Positions 8,064 through 16,054 of a stretch of DNA of 20,000 nucleotides are shown piece after piece. A program made the position numbers and the translations under genes. Location: contig DATIWF010000182.1 of the NCBI GenBank assembly GCA_035519535.1, positions 1 to 20,000 on the forward strand. Reading direction: 5' to 3'. The stretch's first letter is position 1; each line of letters begins with the position of its first letter. This DNA comes from DATEGZ01 sp035519535. GTDB lineage: Bacteria; Acidobacteriota; Vicinamibacteria; Vicinamibacterales; SCN-69-37. The notes under the pieces are model-generated. The model worked only from the letters and a program-made list of their open reading frames with translations, was not told the origin of the DNA and did no database searches.

Positions 8064-9140
8064 TCAGCGTCCGGGCGACACGAACGGCCAGGCCGGCGCC
8101 GCCTCGCGCCCCGCCGCCTTCGCGGCGTCCACGAAGTGCTTGAGCTGGTACGTCAGCCAGTTGGCGTTGTCCGGCCCGTAGCCGATCTTGCGGTCGCGCA
8201 GAATCCCCTCGTGGTCGACCAGGATGTACGTCGGGAACTCGTGGACGTCGAACAGCCGCGCGATCTGTGCGCCCGTGTCCAGATACTGCGGCCATGTCAT
8301 CTTCTTCTCGACGATGTACTGCTTCCAGTCCTTGTCGCCCTTCTCGGCGACGGCCACGCCGATGGTGACGAACGGTTCGTTCGCCAGCTTCTGGTTGATC
8401 TCGACCATCGTCGGCGTGAAATCCCGACACGGGCCGCACCATGTGCCCCAGAAATCCAGCAGCACGACCTTGCCGCGGTAGTCCGACAGTGAAATCCGCT
8501 GTCCCTGAAACGTCGGCACCGTGAAGTTGGGCGCGACGGTGAGCCGCCCGCGCTTCGGGTCGGCGATCATCTTGAGCGCCTCATCGCGCTCGGGCGTCTT
8601 GAGCCCGCGATCGACGTAGGCCTGCAGCGCCTGGACGCCCTCGGCGTCCTTGTTCTCCTTGAGGAGCACGACCCCCAGGTTGTAGTTGGCGATCGCGATC
8701 GTGTCGGTGAGCGCGACCGTCGCGCGGAAGTCGGCCTCGGCGGTCTTCAGCTCGCTGTCGGTGCTCTTCTGCGCGCCAAGGGCCATCTCGGACAGGCCGC
8801 GCATGTAGCGCATCTGCCCTTCCAGGCGCTTGTCACTGCCCGTGTACTTCAGCGCCGTCGTGCAGGTGTCCACGGCGTTCTGATAGTCGCGCATCGCGTA
8901 GTACGCGCGGCTGAGGCCGAAGTACGCCTGCACCGACGACTGGTCGTGCAGGTCGTTGGCCTTCTTGTACGAATCGATGGCCTCGCGCACCTTGCCGGCC
9001 TGGAGCGCGGCGTCAGCCTTCTGCAGCTCGGCCGTGTATTTCGGATCGTTCTGCGCGGGCGCGGTCTGCGTCGCGACGAGCGGCGCGGCCGCGGCCAGGG
9101 CACACACGACGCTTGCCGTGACGAACGTGTGTCGAGACAT
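8064..9140 (-). CDS. Secreted TPR-thioredoxin (TlpA/ResA-like) protein
   Basis: 358 residues. Residues 1-24 are a signal peptide; ~33-195 are TPR-type helical repeats (KADAALQAGKVREAIDSYKKA; AYFGLSRAYYAMRDYQNAVDTC; ANYNLGVVLLKENKDAEGVQAL). From ~202 to 345 comes a redoxin/AhpC-TSA-like domain: APNFTVPTFQGQRISLSDYRGKVVLLDFWGTWCGPC, with the redox pair C235/C238 and the cis-proline at 303 in EFPTYILVDHEG. It should act outside the cytoplasm as a disulfide reductase or thiol oxidoreductase of the ResA/TlpA type, with the TPR part as a docking platform. The ATG at 9140 has a strong GGAGGGG ribosome site. It is divergent from the TrxC-type gene, with the heptamer repeat between them. Confidence 0.9.
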   Translation of the reverse strand: MSRHTFVTASVVCALAAAAPLVATQTAPAQNDPKYTAELQKADAALQAGKVREAIDSYKKANDLHDQSSVQAYFGLSRAYYAMRDYQNAVDTCTTALKYTGSDKRLEGQMRYMRGLSEMALGAQKSTDSELKTAEADFRATVALTDTIAIANYNLGVVLLKENKDAEGVQALQAYVDRGLKTPERDEALKMIADPKRGRLTVAPNFTVPTFQGQRISLSDYRGKVVLLDFWGTWCGPCRDFTPTMVEINQKLANEPFVTIGVAVAEKGDKDWKQYIVEKKMTWPQYLDTGAQIARLFDVHEFPTYILVDHEGILRDRKIGYGPDNANWLTYQLKHFVDAAKAAGREAAPAWPFVSPGR

Positions 9141-9224
9141 GGTCCCCTCCGAAATGAGCGCTACCGGAACGGGGTCGTGCTGAACGGGATGCGAGAGGAT
9201 AGCAAAGGAAGGGACGGAGGGTAA

Positions 9225-9264
9225 AGGGCAGAAGGCAAAAGGCAGAAGGCAGAGGGCAGAGGGC
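9225..9264 (+). repeat. Heptanucleotide tandem repeat, consensus ARGGCAR
   Basis: Five complete 7-bp units and a partial one: AGGGCAG (9225), AAGGCAA (9232), AAGGCAG (9239), AAGGCAG (9246), AGGGCAG (9253), AGGGC (9260). The strand is almost pure purine apart from one C per unit. It lies between the divergent starts of the TlpA-like and TrxC-type genes. It resembles in kind the heptamer microsatellites known from some bacteria, such as cyanobacterial STRR sequences, but sequence identity to those is not claimed. Confidence 0.85.
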
Positions 9265-9313
9265 CGGGCCTACCCCCTTTCGTGCAGTCGGTGCGGTAGG
9301 CTGGTTGGCGGCC

Positions 9314-9742
9314 ATGGTCGTCGTCTGCCCGGCGTGTCAGCGCAGGAACCGCCTGAGGGCGGCTGACCTCGCGCGCGAGGTGCGGTGCGGCGCGTGCCGG
9401 ACGCCGCTTGCGCCGCCCGCCACGCCCATCGATGCCGATCCGCAGACGTTCGACGAGGTGGCGCGGGATGCGCCGGTGCCGGTCCTCGTCGATTTCTGGG
9501 CGGCGTGGTGCGGGCCCTGCCGGATGGCGGCGCCCGAGGTCGCGCGCGTGGCCGCCGAGCTGGCCGGACGCGCCGTCGTCCTCAAGGTGGACACGGAGCG
9601 CTTCCCGGACATCGCGGCGCGCTACCGCGTCGAGAGCATCCCGAACTTCGTGGTGCTCCACCGGGGCGCTGTCCTGAAGCAGCAAGCGGGAGTCGCGCCG
9701 GCGGCACAGATGATCGACTGGCTCGAAGCGGCGGCCCGATAG
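9314..9742 (+). CDS. trxC: Thioredoxin 2 (TrxC-type, N-terminal zinc ribbon)
   Basis: 142 residues from the ATG at 9314; an upstream in-frame TTG at 9305 would add three residues and is less likely. Two CxxC pairs (C5/C8 in CPAC, C25/C28 in CGAC) form the zinc ribbon diagnostic of thioredoxin 2. The thioredoxin fold follows with FWAAWCGPC (redox C66/C69) and the cis-Pro loop SIPNFVVLHRG. It is a cytoplasmic disulfide reductase, in other species active under oxidative stress and redox-controlled through the zinc ribbon. The ribosome site is weak. The ADOP permease gene starts 45 bp after its stop, on the same strand; a shared transcript is possible but no functional link is evident. The paired thioredoxin-fold genes on either side of the heptamer repeat are different types (TlpA-like versus TrxC). 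Confidence 0.92.
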   Translation: MVVVCPACQRRNRLRAADLAREVRCGACRTPLAPPATPIDADPQTFDEVARDAPVPVLVDFWAAWCGPCRMAAPEVARVAAELAGRAVVLKVDTERFPDIAARYRVESIPNFVVLHRGAVLKQQAGVAPAAQMIDWLEAAAR

Positions 9743-9787
9743 GCTCGCATCCGGCGTGGCACGTTAATAGCAGTTTCACCTGACGTC

Positions 9788-12457
9788 ATGGGGTTCGCCG
9801 CCGACGTCCGATACTCCCTCCGCAGTTTCTCGACGTCCCCGGCCGTCGCTTCGGCGGTGGTCTTGACCCTTGCGATTGGCGTCGGCAGCAACGCCGCGGT
9901 GTTCGGGTTCATCCGGGGCGTCTTCTTCCCGACGGTCCCATTCGCCGATCCCCAACGTGTCGTCGCCCTCTTCCCCGCCGATCCGCCCGGGCAGGTCGGA
10001 CTCTGGTCGTACACCGACTACGCGGCACTGCGGTCTCGCGCCGCTCGGCTCGAAGCAGTCGCCGCTGCTCGGCAATACCGCGCGGCTGTGAAGATCGGCG
10101 ACCTGACCGTGTGGCGATCAGTCGCCGACGTGACGCCCCAGTTCTTCGAGGTGCTCCGGTTGGCGGCGGCAGCGGGCGCGTTGCCCACGGCGCAGGACGC
10201 GGGGGCGAGCGGCCAGCCAAGTGCCGTGATCAGCACTCTGGCCTGGCACGAAGACTACGGCGCGAGGGCGGACGTGGTCGGATCGGTGATCGAAATCGAC
10301 GGCCGGCAGCGTCGCATCACGGGTGTCGCTCCTGCGGACTTCGACGGCCTCTATCTGGGCCGCGCCGTGGATGTGTGGACCCTCCTCGACGAATCGTCCT
10401 TCGGCGCGACGGATCCGCGGGCGCACCTGTTAACGGTGATCGGACGCCTCAGGAGCGAGATCTCCATCCAGAACGCCCGCGTGGACGGCGTTGAGGTCGC
10501 GCCCTACTCGCCCGTCGACCCGAGCGCGCGCGGTCGGGTCGCCAGCATCAGCATCCTGCTGGTATCAGCAGCCGCGCTGGTCCTGGCCATCGCATGCGCC
10601 AATGTCGTCGGCCTGCTGCTCTCGCTGGCATCATCACGCACCCACCAGCTCGCCGTCCGCGTGGCGCTCGGCGCCAACCGGCGGCAGCTCACGCGTCAGC
10701 TCCTCGCCGACGCCGTCGTGCTCGCCGTCGGCGGCGGCGCGCTCGGGTGGCTTCTCGCCAGTTGGACATCTCACGTCGTTCCTGCGCTGCTCTTCGCTGA
10801 AGACGCCGAGCACCTGCATTTTCTGCCGAGCGTCACGGCGCTGCTCCTGGCTGCGTTTCTCGGAGCCGTCGTCATGGTCGTCAGCAGCCTCGCGCCAATG
10901 GTCAGCGTGCCGCTCGCGAATCCGACGACCGTGATACGCCGAAGTGATGACCAGGTCACCACTGCCGACCGGCGCGTCCGTGCGGCCCTCGTCGTCGTTC
11001 AGATGGCGCTGAGCGGACTTCTCATGACGTCGAGCGGTCTGCTTCTGATCGACGTCCGCAAGGCCCTGCAAGCTGATCTCGGCGACCGTCTCGACGCCGT
11101 CGCGGTCGAGACGACCCAAGCGTCCGCCGGATTCTCCTATTTCGATGCTGCCCGCAGCGCCGTGGGCAGGTTGCCCGACGTGCTCGGTACAGCGTGGATC
11201 GGGACACTGCCAGCAGGCCGTCCCGGACAGAGCACGTACCGCATTGAGCAGCCGCGCGCGGCGTGGCGCGACCTGCTCATCGATACGGTGACGTTCACCG
11301 CCGAAGGCCTTCCCCCGGATCGCCTCGTGCCGGCGGCCGGCCGAATGTTCGGCGCGCAGGATGCGCCCGGTGGATGCAAGGTGGCGATGGTCGATCAGGA
11401 AGGGGCCGATCAGCTGTTCGACGGGGATCCGGTGGGCCGATCAATTGAGGATGCGTCGGGGCATCGCGTGGACATCATCGGCGTCCTCCGCCGCCCGCGC
11501 TCGCGCAGAACGCCCGCGCGGCCGACGCTCTTCCTCTACGCCCCGCAATCGGCAGATCTCCCGGGCGTGACCAGGTCCTTGCTCTATCACGTGCCTCTCG
11601 CCGAAGCGCGGCGGCCCGTGACGATGCTTTCGAACGTCGCAAGCGGGACCTACTTCGCGCTGTTCGGGCTCGCGCCGATTGCGGGTCGCACGTTCACGTC
11701 GGACGACGATGGAGTAGGGTGCGGAGTGGCGATCGTCAATCAGGAGGCCTCGGATCGATACTTCGGCGGTCACGCGATCGCTGGCGGGCTCGTCGACGAT
11801 GACGGACGCCGCTTGGAGATCGTCGGCGTGATGCCGTCTGGCGTCTTCAAGACCCTGGCGCCTCCGCCCGAGCCGATGGCGTATCAGCCGTACACCCAGC
11901 GCTACGAGAAGCGCATGACGATCGTCGCGCGGACGGTCGCGGCCACGCCGCCGGTGCTGACGGCGATCACCAAGACGCTGCAGGCCGTGAAAGGCGGAGG
12001 GCCGCTGGACCGGGCGCAGTCGCTGGCGAGCTACTTCGGGCGGACGACGCTGGCCGTCGAGCGGATCGCGACGATGCTCGTCGGTTTGTGCGGAACACTT
12101 GCGCTCGGTCTCGCGCTGCTGGGTGTCTACGGCGTCCTCTCTGATTCCGTCGCTCGCCGCACCCGTGAGTTCGGATTGCGCGCGGCGCTGGGAGCACGCG
12201 CCTGGCACATCATCGCGCCACTCCTGGCGCTCGGCGTCCGCCTGGCGCTCGTCGGGGCGGCCTTCGGTACTCTTGCGGCGTTTCTCCTGCACCACTGGTT
12301 TGATCCCTTCAGTCGCACGGCGTCGCCGGGACCGGAGAGCGTGTTCGTCTGGGCGGCCGCGCCTGTGGCGCTCCTCGCGATCGGCGTGCTCGGCAGCCTC
12401 CTGCCCGCGCGCCGAGCGGTCGGCGTCGATCCGCTCGTGGTCATGCGTGATCGCTGA
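9788..12457 (+). CDS. ADOP-type orphan ABC transporter permease (MacB/FtsX fold, duplicated, with extra periplasmic module)
   Basis: 889 residues from the ATG at 9788. The N-terminus (DVRYSLRSFSTSPAVASAVVLTLAIGVGSNAAVFG) is the hallmark of acidobacterial duplicated orphan permeases. The first half has TM ~17-40, a MacB-type periplasmic domain ~45-245 and three helices ~254-374 (FtsX domain). The second half has TM ~398-420, a periplasmic region ~430-740 and an FtsX domain with helices ~760-783, 808-833 and 851-873, ending LPARRAVGVDPLVVMRD. No ATP-binding subunit is encoded nearby, as is usual for this group. The family is thought to export or act mechanically on periplasmic substrates, but the substrate is unknown. 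Residues 516-567 and 632-682 look like two copies of the same periplasmic module, which makes the second half longer than I expect. Confidence 0.88.
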   Translation: MGFAADVRYSLRSFSTSPAVASAVVLTLAIGVGSNAAVFGFIRGVFFPTVPFADPQRVVALFPADPPGQVGLWSYTDYAALRSRAARLEAVAAARQYRAAVKIGDLTVWRSVADVTPQFFEVLRLAAAAGALPTAQDAGASGQPSAVISTLAWHEDYGARADVVGSVIEIDGRQRRITGVAPADFDGLYLGRAVDVWTLLDESSFGATDPRAHLLTVIGRLRSEISIQNARVDGVEVAPYSPVDPSARGRVASISILLVSAAALVLAIACANVVGLLLSLASSRTHQLAVRVALGANRRQLTRQLLADAVVLAVGGGALGWLLASWTSHVVPALLFAEDAEHLHFLPSVTALLLAAFLGAVVMVVSSLAPMVSVPLANPTTVIRRSDDQVTTADRRVRAALVVVQMALSGLLMTSSGLLLIDVRKALQADLGDRLDAVAVETTQASAGFSYFDAARSAVGRLPDVLGTAWIGTLPAGRPGQSTYRIEQPRAAWRDLLIDTVTFTAEGLPPDRLVPAAGRMFGAQDAPGGCKVAMVDQEGADQLFDGDPVGRSIEDASGHRVDIIGVLRRPRSRRTPARPTLFLYAPQSADLPGVTRSLLYHVPLAEARRPVTMLSNVASGTYFALFGLAPIAGRTFTSDDDGVGCGVAIVNQEASDRYFGGHAIAGGLVDDDGRRLEIVGVMPSGVFKTLAPPPEPMAYQPYTQRYEKRMTIVARTVAATPPVLTAITKTLQAVKGGGPLDRAQSLASYFGRTTLAVERIATMLVGLCGTLALGLALLGVYGVLSDSVARRTREFGLRAALGARAWHIIAPLLALGVRLALVGAAFGTLAAFLLHHWFDPFSRTASPGPESVFVWAAAPVALLAIGVLGSLLPARRAVGVDPLVVMRDR

Positions 12458-12566
12458 CTTCCGCTGACGCCTACGCCCGGCGTTGCCGCGAGGCGCTGGG
12501 GCCCGCCTGCCGCCGTGCTCCACCTCTTGCGCGAGAACGTCACCCTTTTCTCGCATCTCGCTCACG

Positions 12567-12587
12567 ACTTGCCACTGGTCACTTGCC
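12567..12587 (+). repeat. Three heptamers ACTTGCC/ACTGGTC/ACTTGCC
   Basis: ACTTGCC (12567), ACTGGTC (12574) and ACTTGCC (12581) follow each other exactly at 7-bp steps, just before the recognisable start of the pseudogene. The reverse complement GGCAAGT shares the GGCA core with the ARGGCAR heptamers at 9225-9264. The array is short, so chance is possible. Confidence 0.5.
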
Positions 12588-12909
12588 TACCCTCAGCCTC
12601 GCGCCCGGTACGCGCCTGCTCGTTTCGGTGGACGGGATCCTCGACGGACGAGTACTGTGGGTCAACGCGACGGAGATGAAGGTCTCGGCGGAAGCCGGGC
12701 AGGCGGTCCTCAGTCGGGCCTCGGTTGCGCAAGTCGTCAAAGTCGGCACGAATGCGGCGAGAGGCGCGAAACAGGGGCCGCGGTCGGCCGCCTCATTGGC
12801 GGTCCGGTGACGGTCGCGTCGAGCGGCGCCTTCTGGCCCGTCCTCGGGCATCGACGCGGTCGACGGCGCCTTCGAGCAGCGGCAAATGCTCGTCTACGAG
12901 CGGCGCTAG
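12583..12909 (+). pseudogene. Small glycine-zipper-like protein gene, broken by two frameshifts
   Basis: Frame 1 reads LAPGTRLLVSVDGILDGRVL, then a beta-rich segment to KVGTNAARGAKQG, and then meets a stop at 12808. One base missing in the G-run at 12773-12776 would restore GAAVGRLIGGPVTVASSGAF in the next frame, which has the Gly/Ala spacing of a membrane glycine-zipper segment. Near 12845 the reading returns to the first frame as GIDAVDGAFEQRQMLVYERR, ending at TAG 12907-12909. So a -1 shift and a +1 shift compensate, yet an internal stop remains. No good start or signal peptide is seen, so the 5' end may also be lost. The stop shares CTAG with the stop of the convergent VWFA gene. I do not recognise a named family; two assembly errors are the alternative explanation. 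Confidence 0.6.
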
Positions 12910-13796
12910 TCGCGCCAGTATCCGCGGCGCGCGCGGACGTCGTAACTCCCCGCTCGAGTGAGCTTCACGCCGAGGTCGTGCCAGCCGGTCGCCGCCACGC
13001 CGCTGGGCCGGTACTGGAGGACGTATCGCGTGCGGAATTCCGCCAGCGCCTCGCGCAGCGGATTGAGGAACGAGTCGCCTTCCTGAAGATCGAAGAGGCG
13101 TCCGCCGGTCGCGGTGGCCAGCTCGTGGAGTGGCGCGGTGTGGTCCGCAACGAAGCTCGCCGACTGCACCGAGCCCGACCCGATCTGGCCGAACGCGATG
13201 CTGGTGGGGCGGCGCCCGGCGGCAATCAGGAACACCGGCGGCTCGGATCGCTGGACGATCTGACGACGTGTGCCCGCGGCGAGCAGGCTGTGCGTGTCGA
13301 GACCGGCCGTGACGACCACGATCATTCGGCGCCGGCCGGGCTCTTCACGTTGCATCAGCGCCGCCGAGATCGCATCGAACAGCACGGTGCCCGTCTCTCC
13401 CCGAGCGGCCGGGTCACCCATCGCGAAGCCGGCCCGGACCTGACTGTCGAACGTGACGATGGCAGATCGATCGCCGGCGGAGAGGAGCGATCGGACCGAC
13501 GACACGTCGCGGTCAATGGCTGGCGCGAGCGACCTCAGCTCGCTGCCGGTGTCGACGACCAGCTCGAGATCCACGGGCTCGCTCGCCACCACGACGTCGT
13601 CGATGCTCTGCGCGACGCCGCTGTCGGTGAGCGCGAAGTCAGTTCGCGTGAGCCCGATGACCGCGCGACGTTCGGACCAGACCGACACGTCGACGAACAC
13701 GGCATCCGACGAAGAACGGAATGTGGTCTGCTGCGCCAGGCCCACGCTCGAGGCGCCGGCGCACAGAACGGTCAGGACGCGGGCCGCGCGCTTCAC
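12906..13796 (-). CDS. VWFA-related acidobacterial-type secreted protein
   Basis: 296 residues. The start is GTG at 13794-13796, overlapping the TGA of the upstream TPR gene as GTGA, so translation is probably coupled. A signal peptide ends near residue 22 (VGLAQQ). Then comes FVDVSVWSERRAVIGLTRTDFALTDSGVAQSI, the beta segment that precedes the A domain in this family, and an A-like domain ~74-240 (DLELVVDTGSELRSL; GDRSAIVTFDSQVRAG; RRRMIVVVTAGLDTHS), ending with a beta-sandwich tail (TRYVLQYRP...GYWRD). Family members resemble von Willebrand factor A proteins of unknown extracellular or periplasmic role. The metal site is poor: DTGSE (82-86) stands where D-x-S-x-S is expected, so divalent-metal binding may be lost. 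Confidence 0.85.
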   Translation of the reverse strand: MKRAARVLTVLCAGASSVGLAQQTTFRSSSDAVFVDVSVWSERRAVIGLTRTDFALTDSGVAQSIDDVVVASEPVDLELVVDTGSELRSLAPAIDRDVSSVRSLLSAGDRSAIVTFDSQVRAGFAMGDPAARGETGTVLFDAISAALMQREEPGRRRMIVVVTAGLDTHSLLAAGTRRQIVQRSEPPVFLIAAGRRPTSIAFGQIGSGSVQSASFVADHTAPLHELATATGGRLFDLQEGDSFLNPLREALAEFRTRYVLQYRPSGVAATGWHDLGVKLTRAGSYDVRARRGYWRD

Positions 13797-14917
13797 TTGA
13801 TCGCCCTCCGCAATTCGTCTCGCCGGGACGGCCAGAACCGATAGTCACCGAAGGCAAACTGGGCCCACGGATCCGTCGCGTCCGCCTGGCGATCGAACAC
13901 GTTGCCGAGAGCCGCGTCTGCGCGCGCGCCGCGAGCGAACGTGATGGCGGCGAGCGCGAGGTTCGCGCTGCGTGCTCGCGGCCGGATAGCGAGCGCCGCC
14001 TTGTAGGCGGCCTCCGCGTCGCTCTCGCGTCCAACGGCCTCGAGCGCGCGGCCTTCGAGCAGGTGCGCGAGGTACCCGACCCATTCGTCGCGAGCAAGCG
14101 TCGCGGTCTGCTCGAAGAGCGTGATGGCGTCGGCGGGCCGCCCGGAGGCGGCGACGAGCGCCGCCTCTCGCATGAGCGCCTCGGCCCGGGCGCTCTCAAA
14201 CGCCTCCGCTTTCTTCAGAGCGGCGACCGCGCGCCTGACCGCATCGGCTTCCGCCTGAAGCGTTCGCTCTCGTCGCCCGGGCTCAATCCGGTCCGAGAAT
14301 TCCGGCGAGGTCGTCGCGGCAAGACGCTCGTCGGCGTGGCTTTCGTAGATTCGCGACCACGCCAAGCCCTCGATTCCGAGCGCTTGGCCCAGGGCGATCG
14401 CGCCCGCGTCGACGTGGCCATCGAAGCGCGAAGCGTCGCGAGCAAAGATCCCGGGCCGGCCGCCCTGCGCGCCGAGGCTGGGCGTGCCCTGCCCCGCGCG
14501 GCCGCCGGCGAGCGCGGCCGTCGCGGCAGCGAACCAGGCGCGAACGAAGCGATCTTCCGCAGGCAACGCTCGCAGCAGGTCGCAGCCATCCTCGAACATG
14601 CCGCGAATGGCTTCGTCGATCACCTGCGGCGCGTCGGTGCGGGAGGAAGGCTGGTGCTGGGCGGCGTCGATAGCTTCGACCAGAAACGCGGACCGTGCTT
14701 GCGGCGAGAGACCCGTCGCGTTCTTCACGTCGCGCCGCACCGCAGAAATTGCCGCCGCCCGGTCGGCCGTCACGCCTGCGACCGCAGCGAAGTCTCCTCG
14801 CGCGTAGCGAGCCACGAGCGACCCCTCGGCCGGCTGTCCGTCCGTCGTCACGCCACCCGCGCCGATCGACGAGAGAGCTACGGCCACGAGCGGAAGGACC
14901 ATGCGGGCTGCGGCCAT
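13793..14917 (-). CDS. Secreted TPR-repeat protein
   Basis: 374 residues from the ATG at 14915-14917; the frame is open far upstream, but a signal-like segment (MAAARMVLPLVAVALSSIGAGG) follows this start and a divergent gene begins 87 bp away. The middle of the protein is Ala/Arg-rich and helical. Clear TPR-like repeats are at the C-terminus: AEALMREAALVAASGRPADAITLFEQTATL, LAHLLEGRALEAVGRESDAEAAYKAALAIRP and SANLALAAITFARGARADAALGNVFD. It overlaps the VWFA gene by 4 bp (13793-13796), making a two-gene operon. TPR proteins usually mediate protein-protein contacts, and here the partner may be the coupled VWFA protein. The ribosome site is weak. No enzymatic motif is seen. Confidence 0.8.
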   Translation of the reverse strand: MAAARMVLPLVAVALSSIGAGGVTTDGQPAEGSLVARYARGDFAAVAGVTADRAAAISAVRRDVKNATGLSPQARSAFLVEAIDAAQHQPSSRTDAPQVIDEAIRGMFEDGCDLLRALPAEDRFVRAWFAAATAALAGGRAGQGTPSLGAQGGRPGIFARDASRFDGHVDAGAIALGQALGIEGLAWSRIYESHADERLAATTSPEFSDRIEPGRRERTLQAEADAVRRAVAALKKAEAFESARAEALMREAALVAASGRPADAITLFEQTATLARDEWVGYLAHLLEGRALEAVGRESDAEAAYKAALAIRPRARSANLALAAITFARGARADAALGNVFDRQADATDPWAQFAFGDYRFWPSRRDELRRAIK

Positions 14918-15004
14918 ATGGGGACCTGCAGAATTGTAGCCACGCCAGACTCCTCCGACGGCATCGACGTCCAAAACACGACGCCAGTCGTCCAGGAGGA
15001 GCTC

Positions 15005-15595
15005 ATGATGCTCGCGCTTGCCGTCGCCGCCGTCCTGAGTGCGCCACCGCCCCGGCAGACTCCCCCGCCCTCGCCTCCGCCCGCCACCGGACAGACCGCG
15101 CCAGCGCAGCCGGCGTTGACGATGTCGTTCCGAGCCGACGCGAAGGTCGGCTTCATCAATCTGCAGCTCATCTTCGACCGGTCCAAGCTCGGCCAGCAGG
15201 GGCTGGGCCGCATGAAGGCCCTGCACGACAAGCTGCAGGCCGACCTGGCGGACCGCAACAAGGAGATTCAGGACCTGTCGTCGAAGATCCAGTCCCAGCA
15301 GACAGTCGTGGGCGAAGCGACGCTGACCGGCTGGCGCAGCGAGCTCGACCGTCTGCAGCGTGCGGCGCAGTTCGCAAGAGAGGACGCACAAGCGCAGGCC
15401 GAGCAGCTCCAGCAGCAGGTGCTCGGCGACTTCGAGGAGCGCGTCCGGCCCATCGTCGAAGCGATCCGCGCCGAGAAAGGCCTCTGGATGATCTTCGCCG
15501 TGCAGCCCGATCCCGGCGGTGTGACGCTCGCCGCCTCCGACCCGAGCCTCGATCTCTCGGGCGAGGTCGTCAAACGCCTCGACGCGCAGAAGTAG
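15005..15595 (+). CDS. OmpH/Skp-like periplasmic chaperone
   Basis: 196 residues from the ATG at 15005; the adjacent ATG at 15008 is equally possible and is better spaced (7 nt) from the AGGAGGA at 14994-15000. A short hydrophobic signal (MMLALAVAAVLSA) is followed by a Pro/Gln-rich linker to about residue 40. Then comes the OmpH domain: KVGFINLQLIFDRSKLGQQGL, a long coiled coil (~65-145, rich in Gln/Glu/Arg/Leu, e.g. QAQAEQLQQQVLGDFEERV) and the C-terminal strand segment (KGLWMIFAVQPDPGGVTLAASDPSLDLSGEVVKRLD). Skp trimers hold unfolded outer-membrane proteins with such coiled arms. It is divergent from the TPR gene and converges on the small membrane protein with 18 bp between the stops. Confidence 0.88.
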   Translation: MMLALAVAAVLSAPPPRQTPPPSPPPATGQTAPAQPALTMSFRADAKVGFINLQLIFDRSKLGQQGLGRMKALHDKLQADLADRNKEIQDLSSKIQSQQTVVGEATLTGWRSELDRLQRAAQFAREDAQAQAEQLQQQVLGDFEERVRPIVEAIRAEKGLWMIFAVQPDPGGVTLAASDPSLDLSGEVVKRLDAQK

Positions 15596-15613
15596 CGCGT
15601 CAGGCGGCCGGGC

Positions 15614-15961
15614 TCAGGCCTGGCGCCTCAGCCCCAGGGCAACGCACAGCCACGCAACGGCCTGGGCGGCAAAGGCCAGGAAGATCGGGATGAACGCCTC
15701 GGCCAAGCCCGGCGCGATGGCGCGCAAGCTGGGCACTCCCAGCTCCGCGGAGCGACCGATGCCCTGCAGCACGCCCGTGAACCCGGCGAACAACGTGCAC
15801 AGGGCGGCGAAGACCGCCGCCAGCGAGAGCGGGCGCATCAAGGCGAGCCGCCGCTCGCTGGGCCGGATCGCGTAGAGCACGCCCATCACGAGCGGCGCCA
15901 TCCCGATCAGGAGACCGAGTTTCGCGGCGATACTCACCTGGGCAAGCCCTGACATCAGCAT
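15614..15961 (-). CDS. Small integral membrane protein (possibly MotA/TolQ/ExbB-like)
   Basis: 115 residues from the ATG at 15959-15961, with GGAGGAAACC just upstream. Three hydrophobic segments are visible: ~9-32 (VSIAAKLGLLIGMAPLVMGVL), ~42-66 (PLSLAAVFAALCTLFAGFTGVL) and ~84-110 (GLAEAFIPIFLAFAAQAVAWLC). The phrase FTGVLQGIGRSAELG ... AIAPGLAEAFI faintly recalls the loop-and-helix of ExbB/TolQ/MotA channel proteins (G-x-x-G-...-A-x-G-I-A-E-A), but it is shorter than those and I treat the resemblance as tentative. The gene is alone on the minus strand, between the OmpH gene and the ECF sigma gene. Function unknown. Confidence 0.7.
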   Translation of the reverse strand: MLMSGLAQVSIAAKLGLLIGMAPLVMGVLYAIRPSERRLALMRPLSLAAVFAALCTLFAGFTGVLQGIGRSAELGVPSLRAIAPGLAEAFIPIFLAFAAQAVAWLCVALGLRRQA

Positions 15962-16054
15962 GGTTTCCTCCGGCGGTGTCTGATGGTGTACAACGCGGCA
16001 GGCGGCGCGGCGTGACGGTTGTCACGTTCTCGCGCGCCACGCGTTCCTACTGGT

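Noticed and set aside
9781..9788. TGACGTCA palindrome just before the permease start
   Set aside because: An 8-bp palindrome is readily found by chance at this scale and no second site supports an operator.
12531..12554. GCGAGAA ... TTCTCGC 7-bp dyad after the ADOP permease as a terminator
   Set aside because: The loop is long and there is no T-run after the stem; too weak to annotate.
13721..15004. Upstream extension of the OmpH-like frame (open from 13721)
   Set aside because: The extension overlaps the TPR gene antisense, is Arg-rich, and a strong ribosome site with signal peptide marks the start at 15005.
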